Source of the DNA: Acanthaster planci
Lineage: Eukaryota; Echinodermata; Asteroidea; Valvatida; Acanthasteridae
DNA length: 62,000 nt
Assembly: GCF_001949145.1 (NCBI RefSeq)
Contig: NW_019091407.1
Location: 716,360-778,359 of the forward strand
Direction: 5' to 3'
Positions within the stretch are counted from its first letter, which is position 1, and each line of letters starts with the position of its first letter. A program made the translations under genes and the position numbers. A model generated the notes under the pieces. The model saw only the letters and a program-made list of their open reading frames with translations, was not told the DNA's origin and did no database searches. Below are positions 13,101 through 35,600 of this stretch, piece by piece.

Positions 13101-16100
13101 ATCACAGATTACAGGTACAGTCCATCATTTGTCATTTGTGCATTGCTGTACGTTCTTCTGAGCAACCAAATCAAAATATACGGAACGGTGCCTGAGCACA
13201 AACCTGATGAAGTTTCCAGCTCAATGAATACATTTTCCCAAAATGGGTCAAAAATGGGTAAACATCACTGGAAATGGCCTTTCCTATTTTTCTTCAAAAT
13301 GAATGCTTACCAGAAAGACTAATTTCAAAGGGAGTTTAGTCCAATAAATATCTTTAAACCAAGTACACTTTTAACAATAATTTATCATTTTTTTGGAGAA
13401 AACTGCAAATGATGAACTGACCTTTAATGACTATAAACCGTACATGTACACGTATAAAGTGGGGTTTTTCATCAAATTACTTGAGATATGTTTGTTAAAC
13501 ACAAAAAAATGTGCATCAGAATGCTGTAACTGATTTTTATCAAACAACTGACGATAACTAATTTCCCTAAATGGCTTCTGCGCCGTGTGGCATTAAGTCT
13601 ACATGTATGTGTAGTCAAAGCCTAATTTTCAGTGGCACAAAACACATGCATCACTAGTAGACAGAAGAGAGATCTGTTCTTGACTTGTGCATTTGTAAAA
13701 TGTAGCTGAGATTTGGAAGACCTCTCATGATGCGTAACAGCGGGTGGCTGACTTACTGGCATCAGTATCCACTTGCAGGTGACCCAAACTGTGACCCGAT
13801 AAGCTCTGCCTGCTCAAGATTTGACCATTGCAGAAGATGGTCATGGTACCACGCGAGTCGCCGGCAATCAGGTCCGCCTCGCTGAAGCGGGTGATGTCTG
13901 CCAGGACCAGTGACTGGACCGGTCCCCCCTTGGTTTCCAGGCAAAGGTGTGGCTGTGGCAAGATCGCAACGAGAGGACAAACCCGTGACACACAGGGTTG
14001 AATAACAAACCTGATGCCCAAACCATCCACACATGAACAAACAGGCAATACTTCCGCACTGACAGTGTTGTAGTCAAGTACGTTTCTAATACTGAGTTCT
14101 CTGCCAAAAGTTCACTGATTAGGAGGGAACAAAACTGCAATATACGTACATGGTCATTTAACGGTACATGCAGAGGACAAAGTAAAGTGCTCAATTAAGA
14201 CTATCACTGTTTAATAAAAATTAAGTTTTCAGCTTTATAGCTCAGTACTCCAGTTTTATTCCCTCTTACCCAGTTCAGTATTTGGCTGAGAACATTGGTA
14301 TTCAAAAAGTACTTGACTACAACACTGTACAGAGGGGACAATTTTTTTGTTAGAAAAGTTGAGACCGAATTGCGAGGAGAACAATTTGTCCCAGTAACGT
14401 TTTTGCTCTTCGTCCATGGTTAAAAGTATATGTGTACAATAATGTACTCACTTCTATTTCAGGTAACTCTGTGCTTGATGGATGTCCCGATGGAATGTCA
14501 TAGACTCTGATGATCCCGTCCTCACAACCCACTATGATGCATTCCTTTTGTATGCTGCATACATTTATGCATGTCAAGTGAAGACAAAAATGCTGTTAGT
14601 AAGTACCCCTAGAATATAAGTAGGTACATGTACAGACATACATACACCATCATCCCTCTGCAACTGCAGATCTACTGTACATGTATGTTGTTTCACTTCA
14701 ATCTTTCCAGCATGCATGTATTAGGCAGTAATTAAAGCCACTGAAAAAGTAGCAGATACATGTATGTACATGTACATGTACAGTCAGTCACAATCGATTG
14801 ATCAATACTATTGTGAGATTGCATGATGGCAGTCGACCCAGTATGAAATCTCCAACTTAGCTCTCTTTCAAAACAATCTTCCAAAAAAGATCAAGTAGAA
14901 GGAAAAGGCAAATGACAGAAAGAAGTTAATTGTCCAATAAGATAATAGATCACACAAAGACCGACCGATCGCATCTAAAGTGCACACGGTGTACATGTAC
15001 ATGTCTCACACGGCACGTGTGAATACATACACTGTACACTTTCCTGTGTGATGCATGTGCTGTTCAGGCCAAAATAAAGAAGAAAAACTAGCAAGGTAAC
15101 ATCAATGTAGCCCTGATCTAATGTGCTTTGATCATACATGTAGGTCTACATACATTTTGACCACCATGTAGACAACCAATCACTCACAGAGAATTGGGAA
15201 TTATTAGGCCCTAGGCAGTGTTGGAGTCTAGTTCTTCTCGAGTACCAAGGTTCTCTGCCAAATGTTGAGCTATACGGTAATTAGGAAGGGCATCTGGTAA
15301 GTACATGTACATGCACAAGGGTAAGATAAGGAAATTTAATATTGAATTCAGACCATTACTGCTTCTAAAGTGCTAGATAAAAATTAAGTTTTTATGACAA
15401 AGTACATGTACTCGAAAAGTACTCGGCCAAGTACTTTTCTCCTTAAAACTTAGATTTTACAAAACTGAGAATATCTGAAGTCTTACATTTAGTTTGTAAT
15501 CTTCCCATCTACCATCACATGTCCAGGTACTCCAGCTTTATTCCCTCCTAACCAGTTTAATGTTTGGCAGAGCTCCTTAGTACTTGACAAGTACTCGACT
15601 ACCACACTGGCCCTGGGTGAACAATGTGTCAGTCAACTTCAGGGCCTATTGCAATGTTACACTCTTGTTGGTGTTCCTCCATATACACATGTACACCAGT
15701 TATTTACTTCTATTTCTAATGAATTTTCAAATTGGAGTACGGAGAAGAAAGGGGCGTAAAGGGGGTAATATTGGGCTTAAGCCTATCCAAAAGAAGTGCT
15801 ACCATGGCCTGTTCTTCCTGTTCTTAATGCTCTCTGCTAGGGACATGCATCGATGAGTGAGGGCACTGCCATTTGGGATCTCATTTTGAATTTTCTTAAC
15901 AGGAAATTGTGATTAAAAGTTATGTTTCTCCGCATGCTGTCATGGCTGTAGCTCCTGTGTTTCATTTTCATGTTTTAAAATGTCAAGTGAAGCCAGCATG
16001 TAATTTCCTGAAATAAGGCACACATACTGACGGAGTAATGGCTTTAAGTTTCTGAAGTGCAAGTACACCCGGGACAAGAGCAGTGAAGGGATGGTAAAGT

Positions 16101-16277
16101 TATATACGCGTAGGCCTATGTACATATAAATGTAGGTCATGTACATGTACTCATGGAGTAACCATCTCTGATCATGTGTATCTATTCTTACCGAAAAAGT
16201 TTTCCCACGACAACTTGATTGAAAGCATGCTTCAATTTCGTCTTCCACAGGGTTTGTAAAGTTGTTCTGTGCGGCAT
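10109..16277 (-). CDS. Eight-exon gene for a beta-propeller (WD/FG-GAP-like) protein, 349 aa
   Basis: Coding exons in transcript order are 16277-16192, 14554-14452, 13952-13757, 13046-12943, 12792-12625, 11620-11495, 11016-10879 and 10237-10109. Each junction has AG acceptor and GT donor bases and the phases agree, giving 349 codons from ATG (16277-16275) to TGA (10111-10109). The protein has repeated blade-like segments: IIVGCEDGIIRVYDIPSG, DLIAGDSRGTMTIF, SVITGDTGGVVHA, VALGGNDGSIIIMTD and near the end VADLDKNGEPEVLIGCRDG. This G-x-x-D-G pattern with hydrophobic strands is that of WD40 or FG-GAP propellers. No signal peptide or membrane segment is seen, so it is likely cytosolic. I could not match it to a named family. 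The first intron is the least certain: an extra small exon could hide between 16192 and 14554. The gene is head-to-head with calmodulin A, with 3.4 kb between the start codons. Confidence 0.75.
11040..11345. repeat. SINE-like or short interspersed repeat in an intron
   Basis: The block opens with a (TAA)n run followed by TGTATTTATATAGCACTTTC and ends with CAAGGTCACAAAGTAGG then ATTCGAACTCC. This combination is familiar from dispersed repeats of many animals. It sits wholly between exons 6 and 7 of the minus-strand propeller gene and has no coding capacity. Confidence 0.55.
14063..14327. mobile_element. hAT-like non-autonomous element with CAGTGTTG ends
   Basis: The left end CAGTGTTGTAGTCAAGTAC is matched in inverse orientation by the right end at 14327 (reads CAGTGTTGTAGTCAAGTACT on the minus strand). 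Similarity of the arms continues inward through a GTTCTCTGCCAAA-like phrase. No 8-bp target duplication could be matched at this copy. It lies in intron 2 of the propeller gene. A second, better-bounded member of the family is at 15216-15609. Confidence 0.65.
15216..15609. mobile_element. hAT-like non-autonomous element with 8-bp target duplication
   Basis: The ends are CAGTGTTGGAGTCTAG on the left and, read inward from the right, CAGTGTGGTAGTCGAG. The flanking octamers GCCCTAGG (15208-15215) and GCCCTGGG (15610-15617) match at 7 of 8 positions, as expected for a hAT-type duplication of some age. No transposase frame is present. It is in intron 1 of the minus-strand propeller gene. Confidence 0.7.
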
Positions 16278-19200
16278 TTCGAATGTGTTTTGATATTTTA
16301 CGTAGGGGCCTACTGTTAGTTTACTGGGTCTTCGCTACCACTGTACCATACAAACCATGCACAACTTACATGTAGCTAGCTGGCTCGATTCCCATAAATA
16401 TCTCCGCGTCTCATGTATAATATTAATATACGTCGATGAAAGCAACAGAGGGCGCTGTTTCACGCGTCACTGGTCGTAAAGTTTTATAGCACAGATTATA
16501 TTTTATTGTACACAAAGAATTGAATTAACTCAAACAAAATAAAAGGAAGTACATATAAATCCAGGGCATTGTCGGGGATAACACAAAAACTAGAAACAGC
16601 TTATTTCGATTGTGGTCCTCATACAATCATTTCACTACGCAAACTGCAAAATGCAGACAACTGTTATTGTTTTCCCTTTTGTATTAACTTGACAGCTAGC
16701 AAGGTTACTAGGATGAGCCTATATATTGTGCCAGGGGCGGATCCAGTATTTTTTTTTGGGGGGGGGGGTAACTAAAGCAGTAAAAATGACATGCCCATAC
16801 GGCCTGGGGTCTGGAGCCATTTTGTATTCTTGGTGCCCTGTGGTGCAATTTCAAGCAGTATGACCCCTCTTTTTCTTTTCCCTCCCTCTTTTTGTTCTTT
16901 TTTATTTATTTATTTGGTGAAAAAAGGGGGCGTGCGCCACCCACGCCCCCCCCCGATTGGCCCCTGCGGCCTAGTCCACCTTTCTTTCTATGCTGCGCTG
17001 AATTAGTGGGTCCAACCGGTCCATTTTGCTCGTTTTCGTTGTCGGAAATAAAATATTGGGTCAAAAAAATGATAGTTTCTCTATCTCGAATCACCTGATA
17101 AGGCAGTAGAATTTTTTTCTTAGACTTTCTCTGGAGGTGCATCACATGCAAACGTACGCCCCTACCTCCAATTTCCTGAGAGCTATCCCAAAGTTCAGCA
17201 TGTATGCCAGGCACCGATCCAGTTAATGCACACAGTAACCTCTCAGAACCATTCGACCTAACCCCTTTTATCCTGGGTAATTGCAAATATTAAATGTTTC
17301 ACATCCGAACAATGGTAAGAATAATTTCCTGAGGTTACAGATGAAATGTTCGAATCCACCGAGCAAAGCCGAGTGGAATATTAAACATTATTTTGCATGA
17401 ATGTGAAACATTCATCGTTTGTTTTATATGCTACCTGCATAAATCCTCTTCTATTAGGAGAAAAAAAGGGCCCCCCTCGCGTATTCGAGTCCGTTTTGGG
17501 GCAACAGATTCAGTGTCCGAAGCGCCATCTAGTACTGGTACGAGCGTGCAATGAAGGACTGGTTTCTGTAGCTATTTTCCTCTTTCTTACTGGAAATTAT
17601 GTCATGCATATACAGTATATACGAAATGGGGCTGGAACAAGTCAAGTGATGTTCTGTTCAACGGGTACCGTTAAACAGAACAAAGTACCAACGATCCAGC
17701 AATCACGGGGATTTAAGCATGTTTGTCTACAAAAATTGTCTTTCCTGAGTCACTTTGGCCGCCATCTTGTTCGTTTTGACCAGATTGTCACTGATTTGTC
17801 AATTGATAGCCTTAAAACAGCGTTGCACCTAACAGGACCAGATTGGGGTCAACATGAACTCAGTTTAGTAGGCTGTAAGAAAAAATGATAAAATTGAAAA
17901 TTGAATTTATCAGTTTGAATGGATGTATTATCAGCTTTGTTGTATTCAAAACCTGCCTCTAGTAAAACAGTGCCTAGCCAGGCTACTTAATCCCACTGGC
18001 CATTTTGCACTGACACTATAGTGGGAGGAGGGGGAATATCCAGACAGACATTACTGTTTTAGGGTTCAAAAGTACTACTGTTTTAGAAAACGGTACTACT
18101 GGTACCACCTGTGGGGATGAGAAGTTTTACAGATGGAAGAAAATCAAATGGTATTTTAGAAAAATTTCCATCTCACCCTCCCGACCGAAGATCTGAATAT
18201 GCCACCGCCATGCTGCAAATAATCGAAGCCCGCAATTATCTGCCAGCGATCAAGCATTTTTGTTTGCCGGCCTAATCGGTGCACACGCGGAAACTGCATA
18301 GCCGTGATAGGATGGAAGTTTGTGGGGTCTTAGCCTAAGCATCACGGTTAATTTCAGACATAGGCTTGTTTAATACACTTTGCACGCTGTATTCTGCTTG
18401 CAAAAATCGAAAAACACACTACGTGCAATGATTTCAACAGCACAGCGCCTACTTCGCTGCCTGCCGGTACGCGGTGGCGCTTTGCAGTATTGTAAGCAAT
18501 TATGACACGTATGAGGCTTTCAGCATTTAGGCTTAATTGAATCATGAATGCCACATTGCACAGTGCAGCATGATCGATATTGGCCTGCTCGTGTAAAAAT
18601 GATAGAACTATTTCAGAGACGCACAGGTGCAAGGCCAATATGAAATTGACAAGAACAACGGCAGTTTACTCGACTCGGTATTGGATATATGTCAAACATA
18701 TTCAACATAACCAGCCATTGCCAACCTGGGAGGGGAAAATCATGGAAAAATGTTCAGTCGCTAAGAACGTCGGGATACCACTGCGCTGACGAGTTCGGCG
18801 GTACGTGACGACAGAACAGCGCAATGCACCGTACAGAGGATACCAGATGTAATACGATACACATCAGTTTTGGGCGCGTGTGAATAAACCTGGAATCCAT
18901 ACGCCTTTATACAAACCAGGCAGGGATAACTTTTTTGTGGCCAAAGACAAGTTCAATATTCAAGGAAAAACGTGCGTGAAAGGACTGCTTAGAACAGAAT
19001 GAAAACCTGAGACACTGGGGCTAAGTTACTTGAATAAGCCTAGAATTGAAATAAATTAATCAAATTTACCCTTTGAGCGGAAGCGTGGTTATTAATGTCT
19101 TTTATGTCGCGTATTTATCATCACAGCTGCGTGACGCAGGGTTTCGGTATGCCAATATCAGCAGCAAATGACATCCACATGTAGCCTGTCAACCAGCGAG

Positions 19201-19670
19201 TTTTCCGGACATACATTATACGTTTGCGTGCAATATAGCTTGCCCCCGGCGCCAGCACTGAATTTAACTCGTTCCCATCACACCTCCCCGATATGGCGTC
19301 GGGATGGACCGATCACTTTCTCAAAATTTTGTGAAGGAATTGCAAGTGTGGGAGGCTTTGTGGGATGCCTGCTGCTCGGCCAATACACTGATCTGATCCG
19401 CACATTCACCGCGCACGTGTCACACGCACGGAAGCGTTGACCTCCTTTTACTGTTCGTGCAAACCCTATCCAATAAGGCCTCGAAGAAATGACGTCATGC
19501 ATCCGCAAGAAAGTAGCCCATCCCAGCGCAGTACGAGTGCGGTACGGATCGGATCGACGAGCGAATACTCGCGCGCGCTGGGCCTTGATGCATGATATGC
19601 GCACTCACGTATCCAACCTATCAAGAACAGCATTGCATTAATACCAGCTCCCTTCTGACCCTCGTTCGAA
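16278..19670. other. Shared upstream region between the propeller gene and calmodulin A
   Basis: This 3.4 kb lies between two divergent start codons and should hold both promoters. I do not see a convincing TATA box. The segment nearest calmodulin A (about 19480-19670) is CpG-rich for this window, consistent with a CpG-type promoter. A phrase CAGGGGCGGATCCAG at about 16732 followed by a T/G homopolymer run resembles the end of a dispersed element. The 163-codon frame at 17397-17888 has no recognisable domain and I do not accept it as a gene. Confidence 0.4.
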
Positions 19671-24616
<4,946 letters not shown>

Positions 24617-25009
24617 ATGTGCCAGCTGGTGGTGGGTCAAGTCTTTATTCAGCTTGGTGGATTTCTCATCTCCCACCGTGGAAGACACACGCAGCTGGCA
24701 CCGTGGTTTCGCCTGTCTGTGCTCTCCACTGTTCTGACTGTAATACCTGTCTGTCTTCGCTGACACGGCTAAGACATTTCGAAGGGAATGAAGGACTGTT
24801 GATAAATCATTCTACTCAGCATTGGACATTTCTACGTCCTTGGGATCGGCTATAACGAGTGCTTTTGAACTTTTTCTACTTAAAACGCATTAATCAATCG
24901 AATTGTTGATTTGTTAATTCAAGTTTTGTCTTATCTTGTCAACATATATTACGTGATTTCTCCCCATAACTTGTTGAATTCAACTTGGCCAAGAAAAGTC
25001 CATTTTGAT

Positions 25010-25015
25010 AATAAA
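25010..25015 (+). other. Candidate polyadenylation signal of calmodulin A
   Basis: AATAAA, 394 bases after the stop codon, in an AT-rich stretch. It is the first canonical hexamer I noticed downstream; usage is inferred. Confidence 0.4.
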
Positions 25016-27935
25016 AATTACAGGCTTTTAGGGTTGTTAGACAGTTTGGAATATTTGTTTTTACTTTAAAATATTTACCTTTGGATGACATGGTTTTACA
25101 AATTCAAAATTATCAGTGAAGGCTAAAAAAATGTGAAAAACACTGTTTGGGTCTGAGTACATGACTGTGTGTATGATTACATTTCATTTTTTTTTGGAAT
25201 TGCAACAGTCAAAACGACTCATTGATCACAGTTTTCTCTATCATAGGCACGGACGTCAGGCTTGTTTATTTACAAATCGTGTTTTATAGCTGCGGTTTGC
25301 TCTTGCTGAAATGCGTTGGGGACAAGTGGATGAAAATTGGTCACACACCACGTTTTTGATTTATTTTTAAATTAAAAACTTTATTAACAAATACTGCAGA
25401 TCGATTCCCTTTTTTCTATATTCGTGCTTTTTATCCAAATATTGCTTGCTCTGTGCATTAGTGATGTTGGACAGTATTAGCTTTGGAAAAGAGAAAACAA
25501 GCCCTTACGGATTAATGATATTTACAAGTAATGGAGGTCTCTAACGACCCGGAGGAGTAGTGTTTTTGATGTTCGTTGAGTGTTGAAAAGTTGTTGCATT
25601 GGTGCAAGTGAACAAAGAATGTTTACAAAGCTATTTTGAAACAAAAAATAGTAACTGGGAATTTCCAATTTGTAACCCCCTCGTTGCTATTATTTGCTGC
25701 CTTGCTTAAAATTGTATCCACATTGTTATCTCTACTGTTTTGTATTACTTGGATCGTTAATAAAAAACACTTTCGTAAGATCCTAATACTTTGTGGCTTG
25801 GCTAAAACTGTAAAACTTACTGCATGTTCCATTACATAACTAATTCAAGACACTTAATAAGCTTCCCGGTGTCTTCAATTCAAGGGGGTGGCGAGGAGGC
25901 AAGAAAGCGAACTTAAAGTGAGAAGGTCTACACTGGTGAGGAATTCATGGTATTTCCCTTGCTACTGCCAATTACCGAAAAGAGCTCTTAATTATTTTCA
26001 GCAATTAAAATGTATACCCAACCCCAAGCAAATTACAGTCTATACTCTGTTGAAATATGTTGGCGGCGGATCATTATGATTGATTGGGTGGAGACCTGAA
26101 AGTTTCAGGAGCTGGGACACGAAGCCTGGGAAATAGGAGCAACCTCTATCGCAGGAGGTAGTAGAACGCTCTAACCGAACAATCTGCTTTGGACACTTTG
26201 TCAGGTGTTACATTAATGAGTTTGTATAGGATGCCTTTGTGACTTGATAATGAAATTAACAAAAACACAAATGATGGCTTCTTACTGTAGGTAAACATTA
26301 GTAAATGCAATGAAAGGGCCCCCGGGACGGAATTACCGAGAGGCTTTTCTTGGATTCCACGATCTAATGGTCTGGAGTTTGAGACTGTGGGTCAACAACA
26401 TTTGTATGTTGAGTTTCCAAGATAAACGGGTGACAGTTAAAAATTACTGGTCGTTTTTCTACCATTATCCTCTATATAGAAACCATGTATTTTTTGGCCG
26501 GAGCTTGAAAAAGTTAGTAAATTGGCATTAACACTTGTTGTGATAGTATGTAAATTCCGTCCCCGACGCGTTCGAAATGTAAATGAATGTCCATTGCCTG
26601 CAAACCTTTTGCAGTTGTAGCCGGGGCCACAGGCCCACACACCCGCTGTGCTTAGGCCTATTAAGGCTGCATTGGCACCAGCCGTCAAAATATTCTCTTT
26701 TTTCGTTCACTGCATTTTGTTGGAAGAAGAAAAAAATTAAAAAAGGGAAAATCATGGATAGGTTATGCATACCTCCCCACCCCCCCATTTAGGCCCACCC
26801 GCGTTTAGTATTGAGAATTCTACGGTTCGGCAAAGCGGAAGATGTCACTGGTATCTAGAACGTGGTCATTTAATTATCATTAAGGAATGTAATTTGCTCC
26901 TGGGGATCATCCCCACTTGTTCGTAATAGACCTAGATCGCGTGCCTACCTCCATGTTCTAATCATTCTGTCAGCTCTGCAGTGCGGGGTAAGACATCATT
27001 TCTTTGGTGACTAAAACTGCTCACACGAACGCTCAGTCAATGCAGGATTGCATTTTGCCTTTTTGGTGGCGGTCGGGATACTGCTGCAGGCCGGCTGGTG
27101 CGCATGTCACGATGCAGCGGGGTAGTAAGACGCATTGCACCCTTAAAGGTATTTCGTCGATTCGCATAATCAGGCCCCCATCGATAGCCGACGCTCGTAC
27201 CTGGCGATGCTACAGTGTGAAGTTTACATTGATCTCTCTGTGTTAGAAATTGATGGTGGACAATCCTCAGTAACGTATCCTTCAATGCACTCTGACCCCC
27301 TCTTTAACTTGAATTTGTATTTGGTTTTAATCTGAATAGTTACGACAATCCGAAACCAGATCTGCACAATAAAACGGATGTGGGATGTCATCCCCTCCTT
27401 TAGCCACGGTTAATAATATTTCAGAAACGTATAGGCCTTAAGTTCTACTTACCAGCGAAGGAAGCACACAACCTTGCACGCAGAGCCCCAAAGGCATGTA
27501 GGCCTATGTGATTGCCTATAAAAATTAGCCAAGGCTCTTGCAAGAATGTTTTTTCAATTGTGGGGGTATAGCTATATATAACAGGTCCTCTGTCTATAAT
27601 AATTGATAACTGATGGTGAGCACGCCTATGAGTCTACACCATATAACACGCATGTCTGAGTCACGTTGATTTCAAAGAAAGAAGGATTTCATTGCATACA
27701 AAGAATTCGTTCAAAAGTGTCCTTTCCTAGTAACCTGTAATAAAATAATTATATCAGTTATGTCTCACTGTGGCGAAGCCAGTAACTGTAATCATAAAAT
27801 CCCAAGTCGTGAATCGGTTAGTTTAGTAGTAGAAATAGATTTCTACCTCCATGGTTTAGCCGAACAAACAAATACTAATATCGGCGCTTTCAAACCAAGG
27901 ATCAAGCGATATCACGTTTAAGACAACAAATCCTT

Positions 27936-28001
27936 CAACCAAAAAACAACAAAAACAACAACAAACTAAAAAACAAAAAACAAAACAAAACAAAACAAAA
28001 A
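27936..28001. repeat. Simple repeat of A-rich CAAAA/CAA units
   Basis: Runs of AAAAC and ACA units, ending with several perfect AAAAC repeats. A low-complexity tract in the spacer between the two calmodulin genes. Confidence 0.8.
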
Positions 28002-28309
28002 GCTATGTAAAGCCTGTTGGCAGAAAATATAGGCTGACTTATTAACGATGGTGGACTTATAGAGCCACGAGCGGTGTGAACCAAGTTGGCCGGCTCAGGA
28101 GGCTACGCCACTCTACCAGCACATCGCTGCATGAACTGCATGACTCGCGTTTTTAGCAAAGTTGGAATTCCATTGACGTGAGTCGCAGCTACATCGCGTG
28201 GCGACGATGCGCACTTTCCTTCTTCACTTACCCCGAGTAACATCGACGGTTTTCCGTTCCTCGCTCCCATCCCGTCCGTGACCTTGGACAAAATAGCCAG
28301 TTTCCACCA

Positions 28310-32691
<4,382 letters not shown>

Positions 32692-35600
32692 AGTCCCTCC
32701 CTCCCTGCACCTTACCATCATACCTTCTTGTCTCCATTCACTTTGTCTTCTTGTGTACGACCAACTGATGAAAAGATGCTTCGAGGTCACGTGTGTGTCT
32801 TAAAAAACAGTCCCCGCTCCTCGAACGACTTGATGGACAACATCAACAGAGGGCGTGTTTTTTTTTTGCCAAGGCTGGCCGCTTGTGGCGTCGCACAATG
32901 CCAAGACGAGGCAGTCATGACCGACAGCAATCTGCGCAACACGATCGTGGTCGATAGCATGTGTGAACTCGATTGGATTGCTTCATAGGTTCCTTTACGT
33001 TGCGTCATCGGCCATTACAAAAGTTTGGTTATTTGTTCTGCCTGAGAAACGACTTCGGTGTGATTCGATGTAAATGAGTTTGGAGTAGAAACAGCCGGGT
33101 GGAGTATATTTTATACAAACCGACCTAGTTAACCCAAAGGAAGTCACGAAGAAGTATATATTAATGTCGTTATTTATTGATTCTAATTTCGGTAGTCATC
33201 GGCGTTTCGGCCGTGAGTATGAAAATCTGCACAAAATAAGTATGCCACAGTATAACTTAGAAAAAAGACTTTGTTGGACTTGTTAATGACTGGATTTGCT
33301 TATAATTGTACTGTACACTGAGCAAACCAGTGACAATGTGTAGTTGATGCCATGCTTTCGACATGGAGTCGTTTTTGTAAATAAAAGAAAATGCTTTTTC
33401 CCCGCCGGACGTCACATGGCTGATGTCATTTGAACACCCACATTAATGGGCCTGATCCGTCAGTTGGGAATTTCCAGTGAAAAAGGAAAATGACGCCAAG
33501 ACAGAAACTTCGGAATATCCCTTCAAAACTTTGTCATCCACGGTGTAGTTCGTTGGCATACGGGAAATCAGAATGTATTCCATTTTGACAAATTTCAAAA
33601 CGAAATAGGATTACAAATTACTACCGAATCACATTATCTCTGTGTGAGCATCATTTACCAAAATATGGGTGTTAGAATGACAGCAGATAACGGAAAGGTT
33701 TGCCTGTGTAAATAATTAACCGGACGCCAAATGTGGAAACTGAAACTTCAATACTGACACCATACATCCTCGAGTTCTTTGTGCGATTTCTCGAATGAAA
33801 AACATACTACATCTGTTTGCTTCTGCAATGCATTGCCTGAACTTTGAATGGGAAAGCAAAAAAAAAAAAAAAAAAAAAAAAAAGGACTGGGTGAAAGTAT
33901 TCCGAACGCTGAAACATATTCTATAAAACCAGTATAAATGTTTCCCATTAAAAGTGTCAGAATCTCTGCATTATTTCCAAAGAAAGTAGTTTCCATTATT
34001 GTGTCTAGTACACACACTGAATGTTTCTGCACACTTTCATTGTAAATTGGTACCCTGCACAAGGGGTTTTAATATACTAAGTCTTGTTTTTCTGATGTTA
34101 CCTCGCGTGTTTGGTGTTTTTACGCGATTTCTAATTAAAACTTTGGAAACAAAGCTTTGCATCTTCGTCGATTGACTTTTATTTGCCAAGCCGAGAGTTG
34201 TGCGTCTTATTGGAAAACCTAAACTAGATGGTTTTTGAGTTAATTTTGTCTGGGGGAGGGGGTCGAGGGGTTCGAACGAACCCCCCACTCGCGTCTGTGT
34301 TCTACTTGTTGGTGGTATTTTGTGTGTGTGTACTGAATATTTTAAATATACCGTAATATTCGGCATACAAGCCACGGCTTATAGTAATATGTTGATTCTC
34401 AAGCTCAAGGTGACCACGATTCTGCCTATTAATGAGTCAATCTCGAGTCAGTTGAAGCGTCAGGAAGTTTCGGCAAATATACACATTTCAATTGTTTCGA
34501 AGGGTTTGAAATCAATGTATATTTTTGTTAAGTTTATTCAATATTGCAAACTACAGTGTACAAGTCTTACATGCAACCTTTGGTTCGCGACAGACATGCA
34601 ACTTTTCAATGTTGTATTTCAAAGCTCATTGTGATAGGCCTTTGTATAAAAAAATGTGTTCACAGTGCCAAAAGTTCTACTTTTTGCTTTGACAAACCCC
34701 CCTGCAGTCTTTGGTCAGGCAACGGGCCTGAACTGGCTGTCGTTACCAGACCTAAAGCGGCCCACATCACCTGTATACCCGACACAAAGGTGCTATGCCT
34801 CCCCAAGGAAATCTGGGACTTTATATTCGGGATAGACGCTTTTTTGAGTGAAATAATCAATGTTACACAAGTTAGGCAAGTGAAAGGTTCGATGACTCTA
34901 CTATCGCCAATTATGGTAATGGTAGGAGAGACGATCCCTAGAGTTACTCGGACTACGCACCTCATGGAAGTACATTATTGTGTAGAAAATAAAGTGAAGT
35001 AAAGTAGGCCTAGGTGAAGATATCCGTTTTGAGTAGAAGCACCCCCTCCTCGGTTGAAAAGAACCATGTTTGTCGGGAGTGCTCATTTTGTTGATAACGA
35101 TGCGAAGCGCATGCAATTCTGACCGAAGGAGCCAGCGTTGTTCAGAAAATTGCGCCCTCTCTTGGTCCAGCTCAGGAAAGTTGGCTGGGATAGCAAGCCA
35201 CGCGCCTCCATTTTTAGTTGCCGTACACCCCTCAATCACACCGAAGGCCACCTCGTCTTTTCTGAGCAAAATCTATCCTCTGAAGGCGTATTGTATTTGC
35301 GGTATTATTATTTTTGACAAAAAGCAACGCATTAAAATCACGTTTAAACTACACTTTGAAAATACAATGAGAGTTTAATTAATCCACGAATGGACACCTG
35401 CCAATTCTAGGGCTTTCATTCATAATTGTGCCCGCCTATGCACTGGTTATAGGTAGAAATCTGGATTACTAAACTTGGGTTTATATAAGTGAAATGATTT
35501 TTGCTTTCTGTTCACCAAAGTTCTTGCGAAACTTTACGGCCACTCCCAAGAAGGTGTTGCATCACGCCGTCTTCATGCTCCCTTCATGGTCAGCATTTGT

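Larger units (their letters stand above)
24617..28309. other. 3' UTR of calmodulin A and intergenic region up to calmodulin B
   Basis: The first part is the 3' UTR of calmodulin A; AATAAA occurs at 25010-25015. The next 3.3 kb has no supported exon. It includes an (A/C)-rich simple repeat at 27936-28001 and a CpG-rich stretch before calmodulin B (about 28060-28300) that may be its promoter. Open frames such as 26437-26688 and 27004-27246 show no domain. Confidence 0.45.

Noticed and set aside
10109-16277. Naming the propeller gene as ITFG2, kaptin or a BBS subunit
   Set aside because: The general fold fits, but the blade sequences do not match what I know of those proteins.
17397-17888. 163-codon plus-strand open frame
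   Set aside because: No domain, no neighbouring exons and ordinary composition; it lies in the upstream region between two genes and looks like chance.
34544-35269. Overlapping 152-codon (+) and 122-codon (-) frames
   Set aside because: Neither shows a domain, a splice partner or a protein-like pattern.
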